From Alphaproteobacteria bacterium UBA3002 (GTDB lineage: Bacteria; Pseudomonadota; Alphaproteobacteria; Rickettsiales; UBA3002), in NCBI GenBank assembly GCA_002346425.1, contig DDZS01000063.1:1-54142 (forward strand): DNA of 54,142 nucleotides, read 5' to 3'. Positions 1 to 8,294 of the stretch are shown in pieces. Below the pieces are notes generated by a model. That model worked only from the letters and a program-made list of their open reading frames with translations. It made no database searches and was not told the DNA's origin. Numbering within the stretch: position 1 is the first letter of the stretch; each line of letters begins with the position of its first letter. A program made the position numbers and the translations under genes.

Positions 1-330
1 CGCGCGTTCGTGCCTGCACCTCCACCACAAAATGTGGCGGAATTCGTGCAGCAGCAGCCCGTGCGTGATGTGCCGCAACCACGCGTGAGCGAACAACCTA
101 AAGAAGCAGCGGTACCGCGCGAAGTGATGGCGACCCCCGTTCAACCGACGCAACCCCCTGTCGCGACCCAGACTGCAGAACCGGTACGTTCGGCCTTCAA
201 TGAAACCTCGAAACGCACCGATCGCCCAACCTTGCGGTCGCAAGGATTTGGTTCCTATCTGGCGACGTTTTCACGCAATATTGAGTTTATCAATCCGGTC
301 CGCTTTTCTTCAGACCCTTTAACGGCCTAA
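1..330 (+). CDS. C-terminal part of a Pro/Gln-rich protein of unknown function
   Basis: The reading frame is open from the first base of the window and ends at a TAA at 328-330, so only about 109 C-terminal residues are present and the start lies outside. The visible part is low in complexity, rich in proline, glutamine, valine and threonine, which suggests a disordered linker. It ends in a more ordered tail containing phenylalanine, tyrosine and a FSRNIEFINPVRF segment. I do not recognise the family. Its stop overlaps the stop of the converging chaperone gene by three bases. It could be the tail of an envelope or regulatory protein, but this is a guess. Confidence 0.6.
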   Translation, partial: RAFVPAPPPQNVAEFVQQQPVRDVPQPRVSEQPKEAAVPREVMATPVQPTQPPVATQTAEPVRSAFNETSKRTDRPTLRSQGFGSYLATFSRNIEFINPVRFSSDPLTA

Positions 331-824
331 AGCGCTGGCCAGTTCAGTTCGGCATTCGATTGGGAGAGTTGCGCTTTCGCCCGCAATGCGTAATCGGCTA
401 ATCTTTCCGCCTGCGGGTGACTGTCCTGCCGGTACACATTATGGGCAATCGCGTGGGTCCACGCGTCCGGATCATCGCCCGAGGCAGTATAGGCCTGCAA
501 CCGCCCATTCATGGCAAAAGCCATTTTATCGACTTTTTTCCCGATGCTCATATCGCCCACGCCCATTTCGCGCAGTGACTGATCCATATCGGCAATTACC
601 AATTCCATAATATGACGCGTCGTATCGGCGTTAGCATCCGTGGCATTTAACCAGATGGCCAAATGCAGTAAAATCAGGTCAAAACGCCCGTCGACGCTAT
701 CGGCCACGCCGTAAGTTGTATAAAAAACGGGTTGCCGTGCTTGAGCAACGCATTGCGCATAGACAGGCAATAAGTCGCGATACGTATCGGAGGGCTGAAA
801 CCATTTCACAAGCTGCGCAAACAT
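327..824 (-). CDS. Ubiquinol-cytochrome c chaperone family protein (CBP3/UQCC1-like)
   Basis: This 165-residue protein has the hallmarks of the ubiquinol-cytochrome c chaperone family: a GRFDLILLHLAIWL stretch near residues 46-59 and the signature LREMGVGDMSIGKKV near 84-98. In mitochondria CBP3 assists cytochrome b synthesis and assembly of the bc1 complex; a similar bc1 role is inferred here. No signal peptide is visible, so it should act at the cytoplasmic face of the membrane. It diverges from bamE with only 16 bases between the two start codons. The minus-strand bases before its ATG contain no Shine-Dalgarno sequence, because the AGGAG in the gap serves bamE. Confidence 0.88.
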   Translation of the reverse strand: MFAQLVKWFQPSDTYRDLLPVYAQCVAQARQPVFYTTYGVADSVDGRFDLILLHLAIWLNATDANADTTRHIMELVIADMDQSLREMGVGDMSIGKKVDKMAFAMNGRLQAYTASGDDPDAWTHAIAHNVYRQDSHPQAERLADYALRAKAQLSQSNAELNWPAL

Positions 825-840
825 ATGCTAGGAGTAGCGC

Positions 841-1305
841 ATGATACGGATTTTACAAGCGCTGTTGTGTATGGCCCTGCTTGCAGGGTGTGAACCGAAG
901 ACGGCACAGCGTGGCCAGGTGGAAGAGCCGGAAATGGTGAAAAATATCACGCCCGGCGAAACCACGCGGCGTCAGGTAGAGCTAAAATTCGGCTCGCCCT
1001 CCTCACAAACCGATTTTGGGCAAGAAATCTGGTATTATGTGCATACGCAAAAAGAAGCGTGGGCGTTTTTAAAACCGAAAATTACGGAGCAACATGTTGT
1101 CGCCATCGGGTTTGACGAGTCCGGTATTGTGACGAATGTCGAAGAATATACCGGCGAAGATGCGGTGCAGGTAGCGGTTGTGGAAGACATCACGCCGACT
1201 GAGGGCCATTCCATGGGCTTTCTTGAGCAGGCGCTCGGCAATGTCGGGCGCTTTACTGGCGGCGATCGCGATCCCTCGCAGCCGCGTGGACCAAGCCCAC
1301 GATGA
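841..1305 (+). CDS. bamE: Outer membrane assembly lipoprotein BamE (SmpA/OmlA family)
   Basis: The 154-residue product begins with a lipoprotein signal peptide whose lipobox LAGC places the lipidated cysteine at residue 17. The SmpA/OmlA core follows, seen in the helical TRRQVELKFGSPSS segment and the EIWYYVHTQKE strand, as in BamE of the beta-barrel assembly complex. The C-terminal 40 residues, rich in Gly, Arg and Pro, extend beyond the usual fold. An AGGAG at 830-834 gives a good ribosome binding site. The stop overlaps the ribB start in an ATGA, so bamE appears to head the operon with the riboflavin genes, an unusual pairing. Confidence 0.85.
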   Translation: MIRILQALLCMALLAGCEPKTAQRGQVEEPEMVKNITPGETTRRQVELKFGSPSSQTDFGQEIWYYVHTQKEAWAFLKPKITEQHVVAIGFDESGIVTNVEEYTGEDAVQVAVVEDITPTEGHSMGFLEQALGNVGRFTGGDRDPSQPRGPSPR

Positions 1306-2417
1306 GCTTTTCAGATATTCCAACCATACTGGAAGAAGCCCGCGCCGGACGCATGTTTATTCTGGTTGATGACGAAGACCGTGAAAACGAAGGCGATCTC
1401 GTAATCCCCGCGCAATTCGCTACGGCTGAGGCTGTTAATTTCATGGCCAAATATGGCCGCGGGTTGATTTGTTTGGCGATGGATTCGGAGCATATTACCC
1501 GTTTGGGCCTGCCGCCGATGGCAAAGCATAATTCCTCGCGGCATCAAACGGCATTTACCGTGTCCATTGAAGCGCGCGAAGGGATTTCTACTGGAATCTC
1601 CGCTGCCGATCGTGCACTGACGATCGCTGCGGCGATTGCACCACATGCCGGACCGCAGGACATTGTCTCACCCGGGCATATCTTTCCGTTGCAAGCGCGC
1701 GATGGTGGCGTGCTGGTGCGCGCCGGACATACCGAAGCGGCGGTTGATATTGCACGCATGGCAGGCTGCGCCCCAGCGGGCGTGATCTGCGAAATTATGA
1801 ATGACGATGGCACAATGGCTCGCCGGGATGATTTATTTGCATTTGCGGAAGCGCATGGCCTGCACATTGCGACCATTGCCGATCTGATTGCTTGGCGCCG
1901 GCGTCAGGAGAAGCTGGTCGAATGCGTGCAAAGCGCGCCGCATCATTTGGTGGATGGCACCGAGATGCAGCTGCATGTCTATGCCAATCGCCTGCAATAT
2001 GCTGAGCATTTGGCGCTGGTGAAGGGCGATCCCTCTACATATGCCGACCCGGTGCCGGTGCGCATGCATGCCTTGAATTTTGTGCCAGATGTGTTGGGCG
2101 ATGCGACGGATGCTAAATCCGGAGAATTACAAGATGCACTAGCCGATCTCGCAGCGCGCGAATGTGGTGTCTTAGTTTTGCTGCGCGACGCGCAACCTCA
2201 GGCAGTATCGGACTGGGTGCGGCGCAAACAAGGCGAATCGCCGATCGCCGATGGCTATTTGCGTGATTACGGGATCGGCGCGCAGATATTGCTCGATTTG
2301 GGCGTGAAAGACATGATACTTTTATCCAACTCACCGCAACGTAGCGTGGTGGGTTTGGAAGGCTATGGATTACGCATTCATGGCCAGCAGGAAATCGCGA
2401 AACGGAGGGCAGGATGA
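1302..2417 (+). CDS. ribB: 3,4-dihydroxy-2-butanone 4-phosphate synthase with a degenerate GTP cyclohydrolase II domain (RibBX type)
   Basis: The N-terminal half (about residues 1-205) is a complete DHBP synthase, with the acidic substrate/metal motif DDEDRENEGD at 23-32, RHQTAFTVSIEA, and the GHTEAAVDIARMAG histidine-glutamate motif. It makes the four-carbon precursor of riboflavin from ribulose 5-phosphate. The C-terminal half follows the GTP cyclohydrolase II fold, ending in YGIGAQILLDLGVKDM, but the zinc-binding cysteine cluster and the arginine-rich QEGRGIG motif are absent. It is therefore the RibBX type, with no GTP cyclohydrolase activity expected, and a separate ribA should exist elsewhere. 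It overlaps bamE upstream and ribH downstream by four bases each. Confidence 0.93.
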   Translation: MSFSDIPTILEEARAGRMFILVDDEDRENEGDLVIPAQFATAEAVNFMAKYGRGLICLAMDSEHITRLGLPPMAKHNSSRHQTAFTVSIEAREGISTGISAADRALTIAAAIAPHAGPQDIVSPGHIFPLQARDGGVLVRAGHTEAAVDIARMAGCAPAGVICEIMNDDGTMARRDDLFAFAEAHGLHIATIADLIAWRRRQEKLVECVQSAPHHLVDGTEMQLHVYANRLQYAEHLALVKGDPSTYADPVPVRMHALNFVPDVLGDATDAKSGELQDALADLAARECGVLVLLRDAQPQAVSDWVRRKQGESPIADGYLRDYGIGAQILLDLGVKDMILLSNSPQRSVVGLEGYGLRIHGQQEIAKRRAG

Positions 2418-2839
2418 GCCGGATTTTAATTGCAGTGGCAACTTTCTACGAAGACATCGCAGAAGAATTGGTTCTGGGCGCACAAAGCCGTCTGGATGTG
2501 GCAAAGCATCAGGTTGATGTGGTTAAGGTGCCGGGGGCGTTTGAGTTGCCTGCCGCCATTCGCTATGCGATGTATGGCGCTGATGCATACGATGGCTATA
2601 TCGCGCTTGGCTGTGTTATCCGCGGGGAAACCACCCATTATGACGTGGTATGTAACGAAGCGGCCCGCGGCTTGCAGGATATCGCCTGTGACGCGCCTTT
2701 AGGATTTGGATTACTTACCGTCGAAAACAAAGAACAGGCGATGAAACGCGCCAGCGTCAATCAGGGCAATGTCGGACGTAAAGCGGCCGATGCCTGCCTG
2801 CAAATGATCGCCCTGCGCGAGCGTTTCACGGCCGAGTAG
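2414..2839 (+). CDS. ribH: 6,7-dimethyl-8-ribityllumazine synthase
   Basis: The 141-residue protein condenses 5-amino-6-ribitylaminouracil with DHBP to make lumazine, the penultimate riboflavin intermediate. The signature segments are present: VPGAFELPAAIRYAM, ALGCVIRGETTHYDVV with the catalytic histidine, GFGLLTVENKEQA and the C-terminal GRKAADACLQM. Length is typical of the short lumazine synthases. The start overlaps the ribB stop (ATGA), with GGAGG about ten bases upstream inside ribB, so the two should be translationally coupled. nusB follows after six bases, the usual alphaproteobacterial order. Confidence 0.95.
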   Translation: MSRILIAVATFYEDIAEELVLGAQSRLDVAKHQVDVVKVPGAFELPAAIRYAMYGADAYDGYIALGCVIRGETTHYDVVCNEAARGLQDIACDAPLGFGLLTVENKEQAMKRASVNQGNVGRKAADACLQMIALRERFTAE

Positions 2840-2845
2840 AAACCG

Positions 2846-3361
2846 GTGAACAAACCTGATCCTCATCAACGCGAATCGTTACGGCGCAAGCGCGCTTCAC
2901 GCATCGCGGCTGTGCAGGCACTGTATACTTATGCGATTCGCGAAAAGCCGCCTTTGCCTGCTAAACTACTAGAGCAGATTACCGCACAGTGGCAGGACAG
3001 CGTGCAGGCGCAGGACAGCGAATGGCCAATGACAGATAAGCCGGAAAACGCATTGCTGGAAGCCGTGTTACTGGGAACGCTGTCGCATCTGGAAACCATC
3101 GACACGCATATTCAGTTGCGGATCAAAGAGAATTGGAAAGCCGAACGGATGGACCCAGTCATGCGGGCTGTATTGCGCTGCGCGGTGTATGAGCTAGCCT
3201 ATTTTCCGGAACGCAAAACGCATATGCTGCTCGATGAATATGTGACGATTGCCAGCGGCTTTTTTGATGGGCAGGAATTAGGCTATATCCATAGCGCGCT
3301 GCAACAATTAGCGGGGGACTTGCGCGCGTCCGATGCGCCTTCAGCGGCGGAAGACGCCTGA
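2846..3361 (+). CDS. nusB: Transcription antitermination factor NusB
   Basis: The 171-residue product carries the NusB fold: an N-terminal RKRASRIAAVQALYTYAIRE helix, the central ENWKAERMDPVMRAVLRCAVYEL segment and the terminal TIASGFFDGQELGYIHSAL helix. NusB binds boxA RNA with NusE (S10) and supports rRNA transcription antitermination. The start is a GTG; no ATG fits before the conserved domain, and the Shine-Dalgarno is weak. The middle contains a short acidic insertion around residues 50-65. It sits six bases after ribH and eight bases before thiL, inside the riboflavin operon, as commonly seen in proteobacteria. Confidence 0.93.
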   Translation: MNKPDPHQRESLRRKRASRIAAVQALYTYAIREKPPLPAKLLEQITAQWQDSVQAQDSEWPMTDKPENALLEAVLLGTLSHLETIDTHIQLRIKENWKAERMDPVMRAVLRCAVYELAYFPERKTHMLLDEYVTIASGFFDGQELGYIHSALQQLAGDLRASDAPSAAEDA

Positions 3362-3369
3362 TTCAGGCG

Positions 3370-4293
3370 ATGCGCGAATTCGAATTTATCAATACGCTAT
3401 TGCGCCCATTGGCGCATACAGATTATGCCGATGCCTTGCGTAACGATGCAGCACGGCTTCCGGGCAATTTGGTTATTACAACGGATACGCTAAACGAAGG
3501 CGTGCATTTTCTTGCGAATAGCGACCCGGCATTGCTGGGCCGCAAAGCATTGCGCACCAATCTGTCCGACCTTGCTGCGATGGGGGCAACACCCGTCGGC
3601 TATTTGCTCAACCTATCTTTACCCAATGCCGACGCAGCATGGTTGCAAGCCTTCACCGAAGGGTTGGCTGAGGACCAACACATCTATCATATTGGTTTGC
3701 TTGGGGGAGACACCACGCGTGGACCGTTAAGCATTACTATTACCGCCATCGGTGAAGCTTCGAAACCGCTTATGCGCTGCACGGCACAGGTTGGCGATGA
3801 CGTTTATGTTACCGGCACAATGGGCAATGCGGCGCTGGGATTACTTGCCTATCAAAACGGCTGGTCCTATCCGCAATCACAAGCGCATTACGACCTGCCG
3901 GAGCCGCCTGTCTTTTTTGCGCAGTATGCCGCAACGCATATCAATGCCGCGCTCGATATTTCGGATGGTCTGTTGCAAGATGCGGGGCATTTGGCGACCG
4001 AGTCCAACATCGCGATTACTCTACAGCTTGAGCATATACCCTTAGCTTCTGAAGTGCAGCAGGCGCTGCAACAAAAACAGATCACTATGGAGCATGTACT
4101 GACTGGTGGTGACGAATATCAACTGCTGTTCACCGCACCGCGCGCGCAGGAATCGATGCTGCAGCAATTGGCGCAGCAATCCTCGGTGCTGTTATCGCGA
4201 ATTGGCAAGGTCACGGCGGGGGAAGGTGTGCAATGTCTGGATGCGACTGAGGCGCCGTTATCCTTCACTCAAACGGGTTGGCAACACTTTTAA
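3370..4293 (+). CDS. thiL: Thiamine-monophosphate kinase
   Basis: ThiL phosphorylates thiamine phosphate to the cofactor thiamine diphosphate. The 307-residue protein has the AIR-synthase-like family features: N-terminal REFEFI, TTDTLNEGVHF near residues 37-47, RTNLSDLAAMGATPVGYLL, GGDTTRG, DISDGLLQDAGHLA and the late GGDEYQLLFT. The usual N-terminal GDDAA magnesium motif reads RNDAA at residues 24-28, so the first of the paired aspartates is replaced by Asn25, which may modify metal binding. The gene follows nusB by eight bases. Its 3' end overlaps the converging ribE gene by 29 bases. Confidence 0.93.
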   Translation: MREFEFINTLLRPLAHTDYADALRNDAARLPGNLVITTDTLNEGVHFLANSDPALLGRKALRTNLSDLAAMGATPVGYLLNLSLPNADAAWLQAFTEGLAEDQHIYHIGLLGGDTTRGPLSITITAIGEASKPLMRCTAQVGDDVYVTGTMGNAALGLLAYQNGWSYPQSQAHYDLPEPPVFFAQYAATHINAALDISDGLLQDAGHLATESNIAITLQLEHIPLASEVQQALQQKQITMEHVLTGGDEYQLLFTAPRAQESMLQQLAQQSSVLLSRIGKVTAGEGVQCLDATEAPLSFTQTGWQHF

Positions 4294-4876
4294 ATTCAGT
4301 CAAACGTGCCGCATACCGCGCGAAGCGATCCACTTCCAAATTCACCTCATGCCCTTCCGCGCAATATTGCAGCGTGGTATGCTCCCAGGTGTGCGGAATA
4401 ATCATCACTTCGAACCCTCTCGCATCGGCTGCATTTACCGTGAGGGATATGCCATCTAATGCCACTGACCCTTTCGTCGCAATAAAGGGCAGTAATGAGG
4501 ATGGGGCAGACAAGCGCAGATGATAGCAATCATCTCGCGGTGTGATGGTTTCCAGCACGGCTTTACCATCGATATGACCGCTGACCAGATGGCCGCCTAG
4601 TTCATCGCCTGCTTTGAGTGCGCGTTCCAGATTGATCTGCCAGCCGGTATCCCATTCCGCAAGCGTCGTCACGCGGCAGGTTTCTTCTGACGCGGTAACG
4701 GCGAACCAGTTCTCTCCCGTTTCGGTCACGGTTAGGCAGATGCCATTGCATGCGATAGAGGCGCCAAGGGCAATCGTATCGGTCGCGTAAGCAGTTTCAA
4801 TTTTCAAATGCCGTTGCCCGCCTTTGGATTTAATGGCGGCGACGTGGCCTATGTCTGAGATGATGCCGGTAAACAT
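4265..4876 (-). CDS. ribE: Riboflavin synthase, alpha subunit
   Basis: This 203-residue protein disproportionates two lumazine molecules to riboflavin. It shows the internal duplication of the family: two lumazine-binding beta-barrels, the first starting MFTGIISDIGHV with SIACNGICLTVTE, the second near residues 97-190 with SVALDGISLTVNAAD. The start is unambiguous because the MFTGI N-terminus is catalytically required and highly conserved. It overlaps the upstream ribD by 28 bases and the converging thiL by 29 bases. With ribD and the plus-strand ribB-ribH, four of the five riboflavin steps lie within 4.6 kb. Confidence 0.95.
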   Translation of the reverse strand: MFTGIISDIGHVAAIKSKGGQRHLKIETAYATDTIALGASIACNGICLTVTETGENWFAVTASEETCRVTTLAEWDTGWQINLERALKAGDELGGHLVSGHIDGKAVLETITPRDDCYHLRLSAPSSLLPFIATKGSVALDGISLTVNAADARGFEVMIIPHTWEHTTLQYCAEGHEVNLEVDRFARYAARLTEFKSVANPFE

Positions 4877-5883
4877 GGATACTCAGTTAAGCGCAAATGC
4901 TGGCAGATGTCATGATGAAAGTGATGCGTCGCCAATCGCGTTGCACGGGCAAGTTCGGCGGGGGATTGTAGCGGAAAATCCTGCAATGCGGGTAAAGCGC
5001 CTTTGCCAAACCAGATCGGGGCCTGAAACCAATAGAGTTCATCGACCAGTCCGCTCGCCAGAAAAGCAGTGGTTAATTTGCCACCTGCTTCAACCAATAG
5101 CCGGGTAACGCCCTCGTTGGCTAGCTGGCCGACCATATCTGCAATACTTTTGTAATCGTGCAATAACGTGACCTCTTCGGTCTGCGCAATCCGACGTCGC
5201 CGGTCGGCAATATAGCGTTTTGGCGAGGCATCTTCCAAGCCGGGCAGGCGACAATTTAGGTGCGGATGATCCGCGAACCAGGTGCCGCTGCCGGTTAGAA
5301 TCGCATCATGCCGGGAGCGCAACAGATGGCCGAATTGCCGTGCATCTTCGCCCGTGATCCATTGACTGACCCCTGCGGCATTCGCCAGATAGCCATCCAT
5401 CGTAGTGGCCAGTTTCAGGCTGATGAAGGGGCGGTGTTGAGTGCGATGGCGGACAAAGCCTTCCATTTGTCGTAAGGCCGCCTGTGTCTCGATATTTTCT
5501 ACGACCACGATCCCCGCTTCCTGCAGCCGGGCAATCCCTCTTCCATTCACGCGGGGGTCAGGGTCGCGTAATGCGCATATAACCTGGGCCACGCCTGCCG
5601 CGATCAAGGCATCAGCACAGGGCCCCGTTTGGCCCGTATGACTACAGGGTTCCAGTGTGACATAGACAGTGGCCCCGCGTGCGGCATCGCCTGCCATGGC
5701 GAGCGCTTGGGTCTCTGCATGGGGTCTGCCACCGCCTCGCGCGCTGATTCCTGTGCCAACGATCTGATCGTGATTGACGACGACGCATCCCACCGCCGGG
5801 TTGCTGCCGGTGCAGCCGGTATGCGTGGCCGCAAGCCGCAACGCGTGTTGCATATAATCAGTGTGGGTCCGCATCGACACCAC
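4849..5883 (-). CDS. ribD: Bifunctional riboflavin deaminase/reductase RibD
   Basis: The N-terminal half is a zinc cytidine-deaminase-like domain with HAETQALAMAG and CSHTGQTGPCADAL carrying the zinc ligands. The C-terminal half is the NADPH-dependent reductase, recognisable from the SLKLATTMDGYLANA and RLLVEAGGKLTTAFL segments. Together they convert the pyrimidine product of GTP cyclohydrolase II to 5-amino-6-ribitylamino-uracil phosphate. The start may be the GTG at 5883, two bases from the nrdR stop, or the ATG three codons later at 5874; I give the longer form of 344 residues. nrdR-ribD-ribE is a widespread arrangement. Confidence 0.93.
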   Translation of the reverse strand: MVSMRTHTDYMQHALRLAATHTGCTGSNPAVGCVVVNHDQIVGTGISARGGGRPHAETQALAMAGDAARGATVYVTLEPCSHTGQTGPCADALIAAGVAQVICALRDPDPRVNGRGIARLQEAGIVVVENIETQAALRQMEGFVRHRTQHRPFISLKLATTMDGYLANAAGVSQWITGEDARQFGHLLRSRHDAILTGSGTWFADHPHLNCRLPGLEDASPKRYIADRRRRIAQTEEVTLLHDYKSIADMVGQLANEGVTRLLVEAGGKLTTAFLASGLVDELYWFQAPIWFGKGALPALQDFPLQSPAELARATRLATHHFHHDICQHLRLTEYPCLPASSQT

Positions 5884-5885
5884 GC

Positions 5886-6368
5886 TTACGAGGCTTCCGC
5901 CTTTTCCTTCTTCAATTCCGGGATACCGATTTGCTCGACAAATTCTTCAAAGTCGCGGGCCTCGGCGAAGTTACGATAGACGCTGGCATAGCGGATATAG
6001 CCAACCTTATCGAGTGCGGCGAGTTCTTCCATGACCAATTCCCCGATATCATGCGTGGTGACTTCGCTGTCGCCGCGGCTTTCGAGTTTCTGCACGATAC
6101 GATTAATCGTTTTTTCAATTTCCTCCGAATCGACATCGCGTTTACGCAGCGCGATGTGCAGCGAGCGGGCGATTTTTTCACGGTCGAACGGTTTACGGTC
6201 GCCGCTAGTTTTGATCACAAACAGCTCACGCAGCTGTACGCGTTCAAAGGTGGTGAAGCGTGAATTGCATTCCGGGCAAAAGCGGCGACGGCGGATCGTG
6301 CCGCCATCTTCGCTGGGCCGCGAATCTTTCACCTGTGTGTCGGTGTGATTACAGAAAGGGCACTTCAC
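5886..6368 (-). CDS. nrdR: Transcriptional repressor NrdR
   Basis: NrdR represses ribonucleotide reductase genes in response to (d)ATP. The 160-residue protein has the N-terminal zinc ribbon with cysteines at residues 3, 6, 31 and 34, the linker arginines RRRRFCPEC and FTTFER, then the ATP-cone beginning FVIKTSGDRKPFDREKIA. Length and motif order are typical of the family. The C-terminal tail is lysine/glutamate rich. It lies between glyA and ribD on the minus strand, matching the common glyA-rpiB-nrdR-ribD context. No NrdR box pair was noticed in the window, as expected without nrd genes. Confidence 0.95.
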   Translation of the reverse strand: MKCPFCNHTDTQVKDSRPSEDGGTIRRRRFCPECNSRFTTFERVQLRELFVIKTSGDRKPFDREKIARSLHIALRKRDVDSEEIEKTINRIVQKLESRGDSEVTTHDIGELVMEELAALDKVGYIRYASVYRNFAEARDFEEFVEQIGIPELKKEKAEAS

Positions 6369-6384
6369 GCTTCATCATCCTGTC

Positions 6385-7734
6385 TTAGAGATTGGGGTAA
6401 ATCGGGAAACGCGTGCACAAGGCTTTCACTTTTTGCGCGACCGCTTTTTCGACTTCCGCATTGCCTTCGGGCTTGCCTGCAATCCCGTCCAACACATCGC
6501 TGATCAGGTTACCGATTTCTTCAAATTCGGCTTTACCAAACCCGCGTGTTGTACCGGCAGGCGTTCCTAAACGTACCCCAGAGGTCACCATCGGTGGTTC
6601 CGGATCAAACGGAATCGCGTTTTTGTTACAGGTCAGGCCCGCACGTTCTAATGCTTCTTCGGCTCTGTTTCCAGTCACGCCTTTCGGACGCAGGTCCACG
6701 AGCACGATATGGTTATCAGTACCGCCGGAGACGATATCGACGCCACGGTCTTTTAGGGTTTTCGCCAAGACGCGCGCATTGTCGACGATACCTTGCGCAT
6801 AGGTTTTAAATTCAGGTTTCAGTGCTTCGCCATAAGCGACCGCTTTGCCCGCGATCACATGCATCAGCGGTCCACCCTGAATGCCCGGGAAAATGGCAGA
6901 GTTGATAGCTTGTCCTAAGGTGATTTCTTTACCTGATGGCGTTTTGCGTACCACTTTATCCGGATTGCTGGACAGAATCATCCCCCCGCGTGGCCCGCGC
7001 AGCGTTTTATGCGTCGTAGTGGTGACAACATCGGCATGCGGCAGCGGTGACGGGTAAGACCCACCCGCAACCAGACCGGCGATATGCGCCATATCAACCA
7101 TGAACCACGCGCCGACAGCATCGGCGATCTTGCGGAATTTTTCCCATTCGATGACGCGCGTATAGGCAGAAAAACCTGCGACAATCAGTGCCGGTTTGTG
7201 TTCTTTGGCCAGCGCCTCGATCTGGTCGTAGTCAAGTAGATGGTCGCTTTCACGTACGCCATATTGTACGGCGTTAAACCATTTGCCGGATTGATTCGGC
7301 GCTGCGCCATGCGTCAAGTGCCCCCCCGCCGCCAGAGACTGACCAAGAATGGTATCGCCTGGTTTAATCAGCGCGGTAAACACGCCCTGATTGGCCTGAG
7401 AGCCAGAATTAGGCTGCACATTGGCAAACGAACAATCGAACAGTTTTTTGGCGCGCTCAATCGCCAGTTCTTCGGCAATATCGACGCACTCACATCCGCC
7501 GTAATAGCGTTTCCCCGGATAACCTTCGGCATATTTGTTGGTCAGCACGCTCCCTTGCGCTTCCAGCACGGCGTTCGACGTAATATTTTCTGATGCAATC
7601 AATTCAATCTGATTTTTCTGACGCTCTAATTCCTTTTGCATGGCTGCGAATAATTCCGGGTCGGAATCCGACAGGTGGCGCGTGAAAAAGTCGTTATTGG
7701 AAGTGGCATCCATCGCGAGAGCAGCAGAAGTCAT
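6385..7734 (-). CDS. glyA: Serine hydroxymethyltransferase
   Basis: GlyA is the PLP enzyme that interconverts serine and glycine and supplies one-carbon units to tetrahydrofolate. The sequence shows the N-terminal QIELIASENITSNAVLEAQG, TNKYAEGYPGKRYYGGCE, and the PLP-lysine segment VVTTTTHKTLRGPRGG around residue 250. At 449 residues it is longer than the usual 415-435 because of an N-terminal extension of about 20 residues; a start at the second methionine (7713) would shorten it. It starts three bases after the rpiB stop, and nrdR follows after 16 bases, so one operon is likely. Confidence 0.96.
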   Translation of the reverse strand: MTSAALAMDATSNNDFFTRHLSDSDPELFAAMQKELERQKNQIELIASENITSNAVLEAQGSVLTNKYAEGYPGKRYYGGCECVDIAEELAIERAKKLFDCSFANVQPNSGSQANQGVFTALIKPGDTILGQSLAAGGHLTHGAAPNQSGKWFNAVQYGVRESDHLLDYDQIEALAKEHKPALIVAGFSAYTRVIEWEKFRKIADAVGAWFMVDMAHIAGLVAGGSYPSPLPHADVVTTTTHKTLRGPRGGMILSSNPDKVVRKTPSGKEITLGQAINSAIFPGIQGGPLMHVIAGKAVAYGEALKPEFKTYAQGIVDNARVLAKTLKDRGVDIVSGGTDNHIVLVDLRPKGVTGNRAEEALERAGLTCNKNAIPFDPEPPMVTSGVRLGTPAGTTRGFGKAEFEEIGNLISDVLDGIAGKPEGNAEVEKAVAQKVKALCTRFPIYPNL

Positions 7735-7737
7735 GGT

Positions 7738-8178
7738 TCAAAGTTTCCTTTCAGGGTTGGTCAATTGGTCGACACGGCGCTGATGGCGTCCGCCTTCGAA
7801 TTCCGTAGTAAGAAATGCGTCTACGCAGTCCAGTATTGTCGCTTCGCCAAGCAGGCGTGCGCCGAGACAAAGGACATTCGCATCATTATGCTGGCGCGAA
7901 AGCTGGGCGCTCAAACGGTCATGGCACAGAGCGGCACGAATGTGAGTGTGGCGATTTAGCGCGATTGAGATACCGATACCAGAGCCGCAGATCGCAATGC
8001 CCACCGGCGCGTCTGGCATGGCATGCGCTAAACGGTCGCCCATCAGCGGGTAATCGACGGAATCGGCGGAATCTGGCCCAAGGTCGCGCACATCATAGCC
8101 GTGCGATTGCAACCAGTCTTTCACTGTGGTTTTAAGTGCAAATCCTGCGTGGTCGCTGACCACTGCGACAACTGTCAT
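7738..8178 (-). CDS. rpiB: Ribose 5-phosphate isomerase B
   Basis: RpiB interconverts ribulose 5-phosphate and ribose 5-phosphate. I chose the ATG at 8178 because the conserved N-terminus VVAVVSDHAGF follows directly; an upstream extension of the frame to 8307 encodes no conserved sequence. The 146-residue product has the SDHAGF substrate site, the active-site cysteine in AICGSGIGIS and SRQHNDANVLCLGARL. A strong Shine-Dalgarno is not visible before this start. It is the first gene of the minus-strand run with glyA, nrdR, ribD and ribE, and its product feeds the same ribulose 5-phosphate pool that RibB uses. Confidence 0.93.
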   Translation of the reverse strand: MTVVAVVSDHAGFALKTTVKDWLQSHGYDVRDLGPDSADSVDYPLMGDRLAHAMPDAPVGIAICGSGIGISIALNRHTHIRAALCHDRLSAQLSRQHNDANVLCLGARLLGEATILDCVDAFLTTEFEGGRHQRRVDQLTNPERKL

Positions 8179-8294
8179 AATTTCATGCCGATGTTGCTTG
8201 TTATTACTACTATATATTGATTGGCCTTGTGCCATGAAACCCGGTAATGTGCAACTGAAAAATAAGGTAACACTTGCTCTTAGAAGGGTATTGG

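Noticed and set aside
8179..8294. TATATATTG stretch between rpiB and the prepilin peptidase as a promoter
   Set aside because: No -35 element at suitable spacing could be found on either strand, although a divergent promoter must be nearby.
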